This document shows, in pieces, positions 54,791 to 63,538 of a stretch of DNA of 64,000 nucleotides. Under the pieces are notes generated by a model. It saw nothing but the letters and a program-made list of their open reading frames with translations. It did not search any database and was not told the origin of the DNA. The translations under genes were made by a program, and so were the position numbers. Source of the DNA: Acidipila sp. EB88 (GTDB lineage Bacteria > Acidobacteriota > Terriglobia > Terriglobales > Acidobacteriaceae); NCBI RefSeq assembly GCF_003858395.1, contig NZ_QWEV01000005.1:2046001-2110000 (forward strand), written 5' to 3'. Position 1 is the stretch's first letter. Every line of letters begins with the position of its first letter.

Positions 54791-55894
54791 ATGAACAAGC
54801 TCATTCTCGGCAACCTGATCCATCGGCCCGTGCGGACTATCGTCACCATGCTTGCCGTCGCGATCGAGGTCGTCATGATCCTCTCCATCGTCGGCATCAT
54901 GATCGGCATGGTTGCCAACTCGCAGAACGAGACCAGCGGCATCGGTGCGGATACCGTGGTGCGCCCCGCAAACTCAAGCTTCATCTCCGCCATCGGCGGC
55001 GCGCCGGTTCCGGCTGCCGTTGCCGGCGTGCTCGCCAGGCTGCCCCACGTCGCCGTCGCCGCGCCCGTCATCACCAACCTCAGCACCGTCGGCTCGGTTG
55101 AGACCATCTGGGGCATCGATTACGCGACCTATAACGGTCTCAAGCCGTTCGTCTATGTGTCCGGCGGCCCGTTTCAGGGTCCCAACGACGTCATCATCGA
55201 CGACCTCGCTGCACGCTCCACGCCCGGCTACCGGGTAGGCGACACCATCCAGATCATGTCGCACCCGTTCCGCGTCTCCGGCATCGTCGAGCGCGGCCGC
55301 GGCTCCCGCAAGTTCATCCCCATTCAGACCCTGGGTGCCCTGCTCGGTACCCCGCGCAACGCGTCGCTGTTCTACCTCCGTGCCGACGACCCTTCGAACG
55401 AAGCGCTGATCGAGCAGGAAGTGCGCCATACGCCCGGGCTGACCGGTTACAAAACCCAGTCCATGGCCGACATGCTCGCGATGATCACGCCCTCGCATCT
55501 GCCTGCCTTTACCCCGGCACTTGACTCCGTCATCACCATCGCCGTGATCATCGGCTTCCTGGTGATCTTTCAGTCCATGTACACCGCTGTGATCGAGCGC
55601 ACCCGCGAGATCGGCATCCTCAAGTCCCTCGGCGCCTCACGCGGTTACATCCTGGCCTCGGTGTTGCGCGAAGCCGCCATGGTGACCGTGGTCGGCATCG
55701 TTCTCGGCATCGTCATTACCCTCGGGATCAAGGCGTTCCTGAACTACCATTTCCCCACGCTGTCGTTCAACGTTCCCTTCGCCTGGTGGCTGCGTTCCCT
55801 GGGCATCGCCTTCATCGGCGCTACCCTGGGCGCAACCTATCCCGCCCTCAAAGCCGCCGGCAAAGACCCTATCGACGCACTCGCCTACGAATAA
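54791..55894 (+). CDS. ABC transporter permease of the MacB/FtsX type (orphan)
   Basis: A 367-residue permease: N-terminal span (about 13-40, VTMLAVAIEVVMILSIVGIM), a large MacB_PCD periplasmic domain (to about 245), then three C-terminal spans including the FtsX-like region (TREIGILKSLGASRGYILA). The length and single-FtsX-unit plan match LolC/MacB-half permeases, which pair with an ATPase of the LolD type. No ATPase gene is adjacent, so the partner must be elsewhere. Start ATG 54791 gives the usual NKLILGNLIHRPVRT opening; a GTG 15 bp upstream is also possible. Confidence 0.85.
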   Translation: MNKLILGNLIHRPVRTIVTMLAVAIEVVMILSIVGIMIGMVANSQNETSGIGADTVVRPANSSFISAIGGAPVPAAVAGVLARLPHVAVAAPVITNLSTVGSVETIWGIDYATYNGLKPFVYVSGGPFQGPNDVIIDDLAARSTPGYRVGDTIQIMSHPFRVSGIVERGRGSRKFIPIQTLGALLGTPRNASLFYLRADDPSNEALIEQEVRHTPGLTGYKTQSMADMLAMITPSHLPAFTPALDSVITIAVIIGFLVIFQSMYTAVIERTREIGILKSLGASRGYILASVLREAAMVTVVGIVLGIVITLGIKAFLNYHFPTLSFNVPFAWWLRSLGIAFIGATLGATYPALKAAGKDPIDALAYE

Positions 55895-55943
55895 CGTGCA
55901 CGGCTGCCCGCCCCATCGTTGCAGGCGGGCAACCACGTGTAAC

Positions 55944-56792
55944 CTACATCGCGACCACTCCCTTGGTCGCCTGGCCCTGCGCGGAGTTTGAGAGATCCGC
56001 CCACTCCTCCCACTGCGCCAGCCTTGCCCGGTACGCCTCGCGCGCACGCGGCAGCCCCGTGCTCCCCACAAAGAAGCGCAGCGGCGGTGCCTCCGCATCC
56101 ACCACGGCCAGCACCGCCGCCGGCGTGGCCTGCGGGTCGCCCTGGTCCATCTTGGCGATGAACGAAGCCATCTGGGCCCGCAGCCCGGCATACGGCTCCA
56201 GTCCAGGCGCAATCTTCACCGAGGCAGCGGAGCCGAACTCCGTTGCATACGCCCCCGGCTCCAGCAGCGTGACTTGGATGCCGAACGGCTTCACTTCCTG
56301 CGCCAGCGCCTCGTGCATCGACTCAAACGCCCACTTCGACGCGCTGTACAGGCCCAGCATCGGAATACCGACCACCCCCAGCACACTGGAAACACCGACG
56401 ACGTGGCCGCTCCCCTGCGCGCGCAGGTACGGCAGCGCCGCCTGGATCACGCGCAGCGTCCCGAGAAAGTTCGTCTCGAACAGCGCGCGCACCGCGTCCT
56501 CGCCTACCTCCTCCACCGTGCCCACCAGCGAGTAGCCGGCATTGTTCAGCACCACGTCCATGCGTCCGAAATGGCTGTGCGCCGCCGCTACCGCCTGTTT
56601 CACCTGTGCCGTGTCCGTGACGTCGAGCGCGAGCGGCAACACGCGGTCGCCGAACCGCTCGCTCAGCGCGGCCACGTCGGCCAGGTTGCGGGCAGTGGCA
56701 GCTACCCGGTCGCCGCGCTCCAGAGCAGCCTCTGCCCACACGCGGCCAAAGCCACGCGAAGCTCCAGTGATAAACCAGACTTTCTCCGACAT
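55944..56792 (-). CDS. SDR-family oxidoreductase
   Basis: A 282-residue SDR. Motifs: TGASRGFG (residues 9-16), NNAGYS, Ser in GVSSVLGV, and YSASKWAFE. Start ATG 56792 has a strong GGAGGAGAG site; upstream in-frame sequence lacks coding signals. It is divergent from a TetR-type repressor gene 130 bp away with a palindrome just before the repressor, the usual layout of a substrate-induced detoxification pair. Confidence 0.92.
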   Translation of the reverse strand: MSEKVWFITGASRGFGRVWAEAALERGDRVAATARNLADVAALSERFGDRVLPLALDVTDTAQVKQAVAAAHSHFGRMDVVLNNAGYSLVGTVEEVGEDAVRALFETNFLGTLRVIQAALPYLRAQGSGHVVGVSSVLGVVGIPMLGLYSASKWAFESMHEALAQEVKPFGIQVTLLEPGAYATEFGSAASVKIAPGLEPYAGLRAQMASFIAKMDQGDPQATPAAVLAVVDAEAPPLRFFVGSTGLPRAREAYRARLAQWEEWADLSNSAQGQATKGVVAM

Positions 56793-56907
56793 CTGTCTCT
56801 CCTCCGGGGTATCGCTTTCATGGCAAATGTGAACAGTGTTAACATGTAGCACGTGGCTGTTCCCGCTGCCTCACGCTAAGCCCCTGTTTCGAAGAGTACT
56901 GCTCTAA

Positions 56908-56922
56908 CTTGACGGCGTCAAG
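56908..56922. promoter_or_regulatory. Candidate TetR operator
   Basis: cttgacggcgtcaag: perfect 6-bp arms around ggc, ending one base before the first ATG of the divergent TetR-type gene (56923) and 15 bp before the second (56938). A second palindrome, tgttaaca, is at 56838-56845. Position and symmetry suit a TetR-family operator. Confidence 0.55.
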
Positions 56923-57573
56923 ATGCATCCTCTAAATATGTCACCCCGAGCAACCTACCATCACGGTGATCTGCGCGCGGCCTTGATCGACGCGGCTGAC
57001 CAGCTCATTGCCGAGGGCGGCATCGAGACCTTCAGCCTGCGCGCCGCCGCGCAGCGTGCCGGTGTTTCTCCCGCCGCTCCTGCGCACCACTTCGGCAGCG
57101 TCAAGGGCCTGCTCACTCAGGTGGCCTTGCTGGCCTACGCGCGCGCCGGTGACTACCTCGATTCCGTCCACGACACGCCCGACCCTGCCCACAACGTCCG
57201 CGCGCTTTCGCTCGCCTTTGTGCGATTCGCCGTCGAAAACCCCGGCCACTTCCGCCTCATGTTTCGCGGCGACCTGGTCGATCGCGACGACCCCCGTTAC
57301 CGCGAGTTCAGCCATCGCCCCGGGCTGCGCCTGGGCCGCGCCGTCGCCACCTATCACGGGCACCGCCACATCGACATGAACCGCTTTGAGGATGCGGCCG
57401 AAATGCTGGGCGGTATCGCCGCGATGCATGGCCTCGCCTACCTCGTGCTCGAGGGCAAAGCCCTGCGCTTCTTCAAGGGTGCACAGGCAGAAAGCTTTCT
57501 CACCGACGAGCTCCCGCGCGTCCTTGAGCAGATTTACCCGGCCCTGCCCCCGCCAGCTCTGCCCGTTCTCTAG
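56923..57573 (+). CDS. TetR/AcrR-family repressor (with WHG-type C-terminal domain)
   Basis: A 216-residue TetR-family regulator. The N-terminal HTH (AALIDAADQLIAEGGIETFSL, then RAGVSPAAPAHHFGSVKGLL) is complete; the C-terminal ligand domain (NPGHFRLMFRGDLVDRDDPRY, GIAAMHGLAYLVLEG) matches the WHG/TetR_C_33 type. Start may be ATG 56923 or 56938 (MSPRATYHHGDLR). It is divergent from the SDR gene, which it presumably represses along with itself through the palindrome at 56908-56922. Confidence 0.9.
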   Translation: MHPLNMSPRATYHHGDLRAALIDAADQLIAEGGIETFSLRAAAQRAGVSPAAPAHHFGSVKGLLTQVALLAYARAGDYLDSVHDTPDPAHNVRALSLAFVRFAVENPGHFRLMFRGDLVDRDDPRYREFSHRPGLRLGRAVATYHGHRHIDMNRFEDAAEMLGGIAAMHGLAYLVLEGKALRFFKGAQAESFLTDELPRVLEQIYPALPPPALPVL

Positions 57574-57619
57574 CCGCCGTCCCGCGTTTCTGACCCGGGC
57601 CGCAGGCCGCACTCCGTCG

Positions 57620-58291
57620 CTACTGCCGGGCGCGCGGCACGGCAACCGCTTGGAGCGCATCCACTGCCCGCACCGCCTGGATGTAGGAGCACAGCATCAC
57701 CACCAGGTTGCGCTGCACCGTGGCGTGGTCCCGTACCGGCATGCGCGTCTCCAGCAGGGTCCGGCTCATGCCCGAAAGCGCCGCCTGGATCGCGAACACC
57801 GCCTCTTTGGTCGGCACGCTCAAGCGCTCCGGCGCGCTTTCCAGCGCTTCGGCCAGCGCCGCCCCGGAGCGCAGCCGGAGCTCCTCGGCGATGCGGAGTC
57901 CGTCCACGTCCGAGCTCACCGCGTAAAGCGCCAGGCTCGACGCAGCATCCCGCATCTTGGCCCGGAAAAACGCAAGCGCCACACCTTCCACGATCGCGCT
58001 CAGCCGCTCGCCCCGGTGTTCCAGGCATGCCGCTTCGATCGCCTCCGTCACCGTTACCAGCTTGCGCCGCAGCGTCGCCTGCAACAGAGATCGCCGATTA
58101 GGGAAATACTGGTACAGCGTGCCCACGCTCACCCCTGCACGGTGCGCAATCCGGGTGGTGGTCAGCCGGTCCTTGCCCTCGGCGATCAGAACCTGAACGG
58201 TTGCGTCCAGAATTGCCTCCACTGTCGCTGTGGAGCGTGCCTGTATTGGCTGTTTGCGCGGCTTTTCTATGGGTCCAAGGGTCACTGGCAA
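57620..58291 (-). CDS. TetR/AcrR-family repressor
   Basis: A 223-residue TetR-family regulator. The HTH region (ARSTATVEAILDATVQVLIAEG, then AHRAGVSVGTLYQYFPNRRSLL) is canonical, and an all-helical ligand domain follows. It is divergent from the YdbC-like aldo-keto reductase gene (110 bp apart), which suggests it controls that gene. It converges with the other TetR gene, from which it differs clearly in sequence. Confidence 0.9.
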   Translation of the reverse strand: MPVTLGPIEKPRKQPIQARSTATVEAILDATVQVLIAEGKDRLTTTRIAHRAGVSVGTLYQYFPNRRSLLQATLRRKLVTVTEAIEAACLEHRGERLSAIVEGVALAFFRAKMRDAASSLALYAVSSDVDGLRIAEELRLRSGAALAEALESAPERLSVPTKEAVFAIQAALSGMSRTLLETRMPVRDHATVQRNLVVMLCSYIQAVRAVDALQAVAVPRARQ

Positions 58292-58401
58292 ATGCGAACT
58301 CCAAACCTGAAGCTTCCTTCATCTAAACACGCAGAGCTGCAAAGGTCATTCGTCCCGACCTCACACACAGCTCGTACACATACAGGAGCGCTTCGAACCC
58401 C

Positions 58402-59313
58402 ATGGCAGACACCACCACGTACCAACTCGGCGGCACCTTCACCTTCCCCGGCACCAGCCTCACCGTCCACCGCATGGGCTACGGCGCCATGCAGCTCGCC
58501 GGCCCCCACGTCTTCGGCCCTCCGAAGGACCGCGCCGCAGCCATCCAGGTCCTCCGTGCCGCCGTTGAAGCCGGCGTCAACCACATCGACACCAGCGACT
58601 TCTACGGCCCGCACGTGACCAACCAGGTCATCCGCGAAGCCCTGCACCCCTACCCATCCGACCTCGTGATCGTCTCCAAGCTGGGCGCGCGCCGCGACGA
58701 GCAGGGTGCCTGGCTGCCCGCGCAGTCCCGGGCCGAGCTCATCTCCGCTACCGAGGACAACCTCCGCAACCTCGGCATCGACGCAATCGACATCGTCAAC
58801 ATGCGCTTCATGGGCGATATGTTCAAACCCACCGACAGCGACATCACCGAGCAGATGGACACCCTCGCCGAGCTGCAGCGGCAGGGCAAGATCCGCCACA
58901 TCGGCCTTTCCCATGCCACCCCCGGCCACCTCGAGCAGGCCCTCCGCGTCGCACCTGTCGTCTGCGTGCAGAACCTCTACAACCTCGCCAACCGCTCCGA
59001 CGAAGCTTTCCTCGACACCCTCACGGCGCAGCACATCGCCTACGTGCCGTACTTCCCGCTCGGCGGCTTCACCCCACTGCAGTCCGAGCACCTCGACCAG
59101 GTAGCCGCCTCGCTCGACGCAACGCCCATGCAGGTCGCCCTTGCCTGGCTGCTGCAGCGCTCCCCCACCATGCTGCTGATCCCCGGTACGAGCTCCATCA
59201 CCCACCTGCACGAGAACCTCGCCGCCGCCTCGCTCGTGCTGCCGCCCGAGGCCCTCGTCACGCTCGACCACATCGGCGCAGAAGCCCCCGCCGCTGCTGC
59301 CCCGCAGCACTAA
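58402..59313 (+). CDS. Aldo-keto reductase of the YdbC (PdxI) type
   Basis: A 303-residue (alpha/beta)8 aldo-keto reductase using NADPH. It matches E. coli YdbC, a pyridoxine 4-dehydrogenase/pyridoxal reductase, over its length: MGYGAMQLAGPHVFGPP, GVNHIDTSDFYGPHVTNQ (Asp and Tyr active-site region), IVSKLGARR (Lys), and PMQVALAWLLQRSP. As in YdbC, the segment that holds the family's catalytic His reads IVNMRFMGD rather than LHRPD. Pyridoxal reduction is a reasonable proposal, but quinone or aldehyde detoxification is possible given the divergent TetR gene. Confidence 0.88.
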   Translation: MADTTTYQLGGTFTFPGTSLTVHRMGYGAMQLAGPHVFGPPKDRAAAIQVLRAAVEAGVNHIDTSDFYGPHVTNQVIREALHPYPSDLVIVSKLGARRDEQGAWLPAQSRAELISATEDNLRNLGIDAIDIVNMRFMGDMFKPTDSDITEQMDTLAELQRQGKIRHIGLSHATPGHLEQALRVAPVVCVQNLYNLANRSDEAFLDTLTAQHIAYVPYFPLGGFTPLQSEHLDQVAASLDATPMQVALAWLLQRSPTMLLIPGTSSITHLHENLAAASLVLPPEALVTLDHIGAEAPAAAAPQH

Positions 59314-59352
59314 CCCGCGAAGCACCGAGCACCGTAGCAAGCACCCTCACAA

Positions 59353-59394
59353 AACGCACGCGCTCCGCCCCTCCAGGCAGCGAGCGCGTGCGTT
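59353..59394. terminator. Perfect 13-bp hairpin after the aldo-keto reductase gene
   Basis: aacgcacgcgctc (59353-59365) pairs perfectly with gagcgcgtgcgtt (59382-59394), 16-nt loop, 40 bp after the stop. A T-tract is present only for minus-strand transcription (gtttt), so on the plus strand it is an incomplete terminator. Confidence 0.5.
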
Positions 59395-59586
59395 CCCGTG
59401 GGCGGACTCGAAGAGAAACAACCCCCTCAACCCCGCGCGAAGCCAACTCCCACCCCCCCATCAACACCGCCAGGCCGATCAGCTCTGGGGACGCCGAGCT
59501 GCCCGCTCCGCTCACAGGCTAAGTCGCATAGATCTGCGTCTCCAAACCGCGGGAACTGGGGTATAAACCTCGCTGAGGAACAACCC

Positions 59587-61241
59587 ATGCGCAAGCTCAC
59601 CGCATGTTTCGCGCTCACGGTCCTGTGTGCTCTCGGTGTGGTCCGCGCGGCGTCCGCGCAGCAACCCAGGGCAGACACGGTGCTGCTCCACGGCAAAATC
59701 TTTACCGGCGCGGCGTCGCAGCCTTACGTGGAAGCGCTCGCTATCCGCGGCGATCGCATCGTGGCCTCGGGCGACGCCCACGCCATCGCGGCATGGGTCG
59801 GCCCGCACACCACCACCATTGACCTCCATGGCCGCACCGTGATCCCCGGCATCAACGACGCCCACCATCATTTCCAGCTCGGGCCGCCTGAAGTGGACGT
59901 GGACCTCGGCACCGTGGAGCCCACCTGGGCGCAGGTCCAGGCAGGCATCACCGCCGCCGTCGCCAAGAACCCGCACGGCTCCCTCATCGCCGCAACCATC
60001 GGCTTCAAGACCTTCGCCGATCCCTCCATAGACCGCGCCGCGCTGGACAAGCTCGCGCCCAACACCCCCGTCGAGCTCGAGACCTTCACGGGCCACGCCA
60101 TGATCCTCAACAGCGCCGCCCTGCGCTTCTACCGCGTCGCCGAGAACGTCGCCAACCCCTTCGGCGGCCGCTTCGAGCGCGACAGCAAGGGCCGCCTCAA
60201 CGGCACCGTGCGCGAGTACGCCCTGCTCAATATCGAACGCGCCGCCGCCGACCGCGTCCCCCAGACGCCGCCATCGCACAGCTCCGTCAGCAGCTCGACG
60301 ACGAGGCGAAGTACGGCGTCACCTCCATCCAGGAGCTGTCCGACGCGATGGCACCGGCACGCGCCGTGGCCCTGCTCGGCCGCCTGCCCGCCACCCTGCG
60401 CATCCGCATCGTGCGCATGCCCGGCACCACTCCCGCCGGGCGCGACACTGCCGAAGGCAATGGCGTCCCCCTGCACCCCGCGCCGCTGCTTACTGTCTCC
60501 GGCTCCAAGTGGCTTGCCGATGGCGTTGGCGTCGAAGGAACGCTCACGCCCCGAGGCGCCTGGAAGGTCCCGGCGCACCCGCCGCTCGACGCCCTCATGA
60601 CCGACCTGCCACTCGAGTTTCCAGCCTCCGAGTACCCGAAACTCCTCCGGGAAACCCTCCAGCGCAACGAGCAGCTCCTGCTCCACATCTCCGGCAACCG
60701 CTCCGCCGCCACCATGCTCGACGCTATCGACCACACCGGCGGCCCCACTGTCTGGGCCAGCCGCCGTCTGTGCTTCGAGCACGGCGACGGTATCTACCCC
60801 GACCAGTTCGCTCGCATCCGGGCCGACGGCATCATCGTCGTGCAGAACCCCGTCCACCTCGCGCCCATCTTCCAGCCGGGCGTTGTCCCGTTTGACAAGG
60901 CCCAGTCCCTGAAGTCCCTGCTGGCCGCCGGCATCCCGCTTGCCTTCGGCTCCGACGCGCCACCCAACCCCTACCTCGACATCCTGTTTGCCACCCACCC
61001 CGGCAACCGCCCCTCCGAGGCCATCACCCGCGAGCAGGCGGTGATCGCCTACACCCGCACCTCCGCCTACGCCGAGTTCCAGGAGAAACAAAAAGGCACC
61101 CTCGCGCCCGGCATGCTTGCCGACCTCGCCGTGCTTTCGCAGGACATTTTCACCGTGCCCGCACCCGCACTGCCACGCACTGTGTCCTTGCTGACCATGG
61201 TGGGTGGCAAAGTGGTCTACCGCGACGCCGCCTTCCACTAG
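59587..61241 (+). pseudogene. Secreted amidohydrolase (YtcJ-like), frameshifted
   Basis: An exported metal-dependent amidohydrolase (signal peptide MRKLTACFALTVLC...ASAQ; GAGGAA ribosome site before ATG 59587). The HxH metal motif is in GINDAHHHFQ. The frame breaks at the C-run 60258-60262; one extra C would continue it as RVPPDAAIAQLRQQLDDEAK into the long frame ending at 61241, which holds LHISGNRSA, CFEHGDG, AFGSDAPPNPY and GTLAPGMLADLAVL. The rebuilt protein is about 551 residues, normal for the family. Consensus error or a recent one-base loss both fit. Substrate unknown. Confidence 0.85.
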
Positions 61242-61621
61242 CCGCGCTGTTCCAAGGGCTTCAGCACTGCGCGGCCCTCGTCCACGCGCAGGGCAGGGCA
61301 GTGCGCCTGTGGTGGGGTACGCGCTCCTCGTCCAGCTTGCTCTGCCGCCCATCTCGAACAGGGTCCTGTGCTGCCTTGCGCCGGCACCGTATGCCTTCAG
61401 CCTGTGCGTGTCCCTCCAGGCTGCTCCGGAACGGGCGCGTTGTTCGCGCCTCTGTCGCTCCCACGCCCAGTGCGGCCTCGCGCCCGCCAAGCGCAGTGCT
61501 CCAGCCCCAGAGACAGCTTCACGCCGCGCAACCCAACAGCGGCAGCCTCCCATAACAGCGTGACCTCCTCGGAACAACACGACCCCAGGCCTGATACTGG
61601 GAGTGGTTACTTCCACCTTTT
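61242..61621. other. Intergenic region without a supported gene
   Basis: About 380 bp with no domain-bearing frame and no clear hairpin; presumably the promoter region of the glycosyltransferase gene. Confidence 0.5.
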
Positions 61622-63361
61622 ATGGCTCAGGTTTCTTCCCCCAACGCACCTCGCCCGCGCCCGGCACCGGTCTCGCGGGTTCTCCTCACGGCGCTGCTGC
61701 TGGCGATCGCTGCCCTTTGGGCGCTGCACTGGGTCCACCTCCAGGCCGACTTCCCCAACAACTCGCCCTGGATGGACTACAGCAAGTACACCGACGAAGG
61801 CTGGTACGGCAAAGCCGCCATCGCGCAGACCCTGTTCGGCCACTGGCGTGTGCCCGGCGACCTCAACACTGCCGTCGCCCTGCCCGTCTGGCCCGCGCTC
61901 GAGTGGCTGGCCTTCCGCCTCGCCGGCGTTTCCGCCGACACCGCGCGCGCCCTGGCCCTGCTGGTCTTCGCCGCCGACCTCGCCCTGGCCTACGCGGTCC
62001 TGCGCGCCGCCCGCTCCACCCGCGTCGCTGCCGCGTCCGGCGTGCTGCTGCTCGCGGGCAGCATGTACCTATGGTGCTTCAGCCGCCTCGCTATACTGGA
62101 GCCATTGCTGGCCCTTTGGATCCTCGCCGGCTGGTGGCTCGCCCTGCGGCTTCCGGGCCTCGGCGTTTGGCTCGCAGGCGGCCCGCCTGTAATCCCGCTC
62201 GCGACGCCGACCGCCAACTACGCTGCCGTCTCGCCCGCCAGCCCCTTGGCCCCGGCTTCCCTCCCGCAAACGCTCGCCTCACGGCTCACAGGGCAGCCTC
62301 TGGCTGGCGCGTCCGGTCTCCGCGACACGCCCGAACTTCCACCGCAACACCGCACACTGGCACTCTGCGCCATCGGCCTGCTGGGCTGCCTCGCCGTGCT
62401 CACCAAGACCACCGCGCTGTTTCTGCTCCCTGCCACCGCCGCCATCATCGCCGCCGCCGCCGGCTGGCAGCTCCGCCGCACCCTCCGTGATCTGGCCATC
62501 GCCACCGCCGCCGGCGTGCTCCCCTGGCTGGCCTACTACGTGCTGGTAGCCCGCCGCTATCTTGTCGACTTCCGCTACTTCTTCGCCGCCAACCACTGGC
62601 CGCCGCCCGTGGGCGTCCGCGCTCACCTGCTCGCCTACTGGAACGCCGTGCACGATCTCATCTGGGTCGGCCCGAACCAGGTTCTGGTCACCACGATGCT
62701 GCTGGTGCTCGCCCTGTGGCTCGCTCCCGGCTTCCGCCGTCACCCGCTCCTGCAGGCGTCCGTGCTCAGCAGCGCAGGCTTGATCGTCTTCATGGGCTGG
62801 CACAACAGCCCGCAGCCCCGCTACTACATCGTGCTGGCCTACCCGGTCGTGTTCGTTGCGATCCTCGCCATCGAGGCACTCCTGCGAAATCCAGGTCGTC
62901 GGCACCGCGTGCTCGCGGGCATGGGCATCGCCGCCCTGGCGCTGGTGTTCCTGCGCGACAGCTACGGCAGCCTCTGGTACGCGCGCCACCCCGAGTACAC
63001 CCTGCGCGACGCTGCCACCGCGCTGACCCGCTACATCGACACCCATCCCACCCAGGGCAGGCGCCTCCTGCTCTCCATCTCCGGCGACGAGATCACGCTG
63101 ATCACCCATCTCCCGGCCGTGTGCGACGACTTCGGCTCCGACCCGCTGCCCGACCGCATCCGCCGCTACCAGCCCGGCTGGTACGCCGCCTGGAACGAGG
63201 TCGACCCCGGCACCCTCGAGGACATCCAGTCCGCGGGCTACTCCATCCAGCCCGTCGCCCACTGGCACGCCTTTGACGACGAAGACCGCGACGACCTCAT
63301 CCTCTACCGCATGCTTCCCGCTACCCACCCCGCGCCCGCCGTCACCGAGCCGCAGCCCTGA
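61622..63361 (+). CDS. GT-C (ArnT/PMT-like, GT39/GT83-type) membrane glycosyltransferase
   Basis: A 579-residue polytopic protein with about 11 hydrophobic spans and a short periplasmic C-terminal domain. The first periplasmic loop holds the acidic motif YTDEGWYGKAA, the place of the catalytic Asp-Glu in dolichol- or undecaprenyl-phosphate-sugar-dependent transferases, and FFAANHWPPP lies in a later loop. It probably moves a sugar from a polyprenyl carrier to lipid A, a polysaccharide or a protein. Residues about 170-235 contain an unusual Ala/Pro-rich insert. It is convergent with the beta-barrel gene across a terminator. Confidence 0.85.
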   Translation: MAQVSSPNAPRPRPAPVSRVLLTALLLAIAALWALHWVHLQADFPNNSPWMDYSKYTDEGWYGKAAIAQTLFGHWRVPGDLNTAVALPVWPALEWLAFRLAGVSADTARALALLVFAADLALAYAVLRAARSTRVAAASGVLLLAGSMYLWCFSRLAILEPLLALWILAGWWLALRLPGLGVWLAGGPPVIPLATPTANYAAVSPASPLAPASLPQTLASRLTGQPLAGASGLRDTPELPPQHRTLALCAIGLLGCLAVLTKTTALFLLPATAAIIAAAAGWQLRRTLRDLAIATAAGVLPWLAYYVLVARRYLVDFRYFFAANHWPPPVGVRAHLLAYWNAVHDLIWVGPNQVLVTTMLLVLALWLAPGFRRHPLLQASVLSSAGLIVFMGWHNSPQPRYYIVLAYPVVFVAILAIEALLRNPGRRHRVLAGMGIAALALVFLRDSYGSLWYARHPEYTLRDAATALTRYIDTHPTQGRRLLLSISGDEITLITHLPAVCDDFGSDPLPDRIRRYQPGWYAAWNEVDPGTLEDIQSAGYSIQPVAHWHAFDDEDRDDLILYRMLPATHPAPAVTEPQP

Positions 63362-63386
63362 CCCGAGCCGCAACCCGCCCAACAGA

Positions 63387-63442
63387 AAAAGCCGGGCCCC
63401 GAAGGAAAGCAGAAAACCGCTTCCATCTAGAGCCCGGCTTTT
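63387..63442. terminator. Bidirectional terminator hairpin
   Basis: aaaagccgggc (63387-63397) pairs perfectly with gcccggctttt (63432-63442) around a 34-nt loop, with A/T runs on both sides. It lies between the convergent glycosyltransferase and beta-barrel genes. Confidence 0.75.
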
Positions 63443-63538
63443 ACCCCGTAATTTCTTTATCCAGCCGCCAGCATCGCAGCTAAACCGGGTGCCCCATGTC
63501 CCGCTTCCGAGACGTGGGAACCACCAGGCCAGCCCGGT

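Noticed and set aside
60129..61616. A 495-residue minus-strand frame opposite the amidohydrolase
   Set aside because: No domain and Gly/Arg-rich composition; the plus strand carries conserved amidohydrolase motifs.
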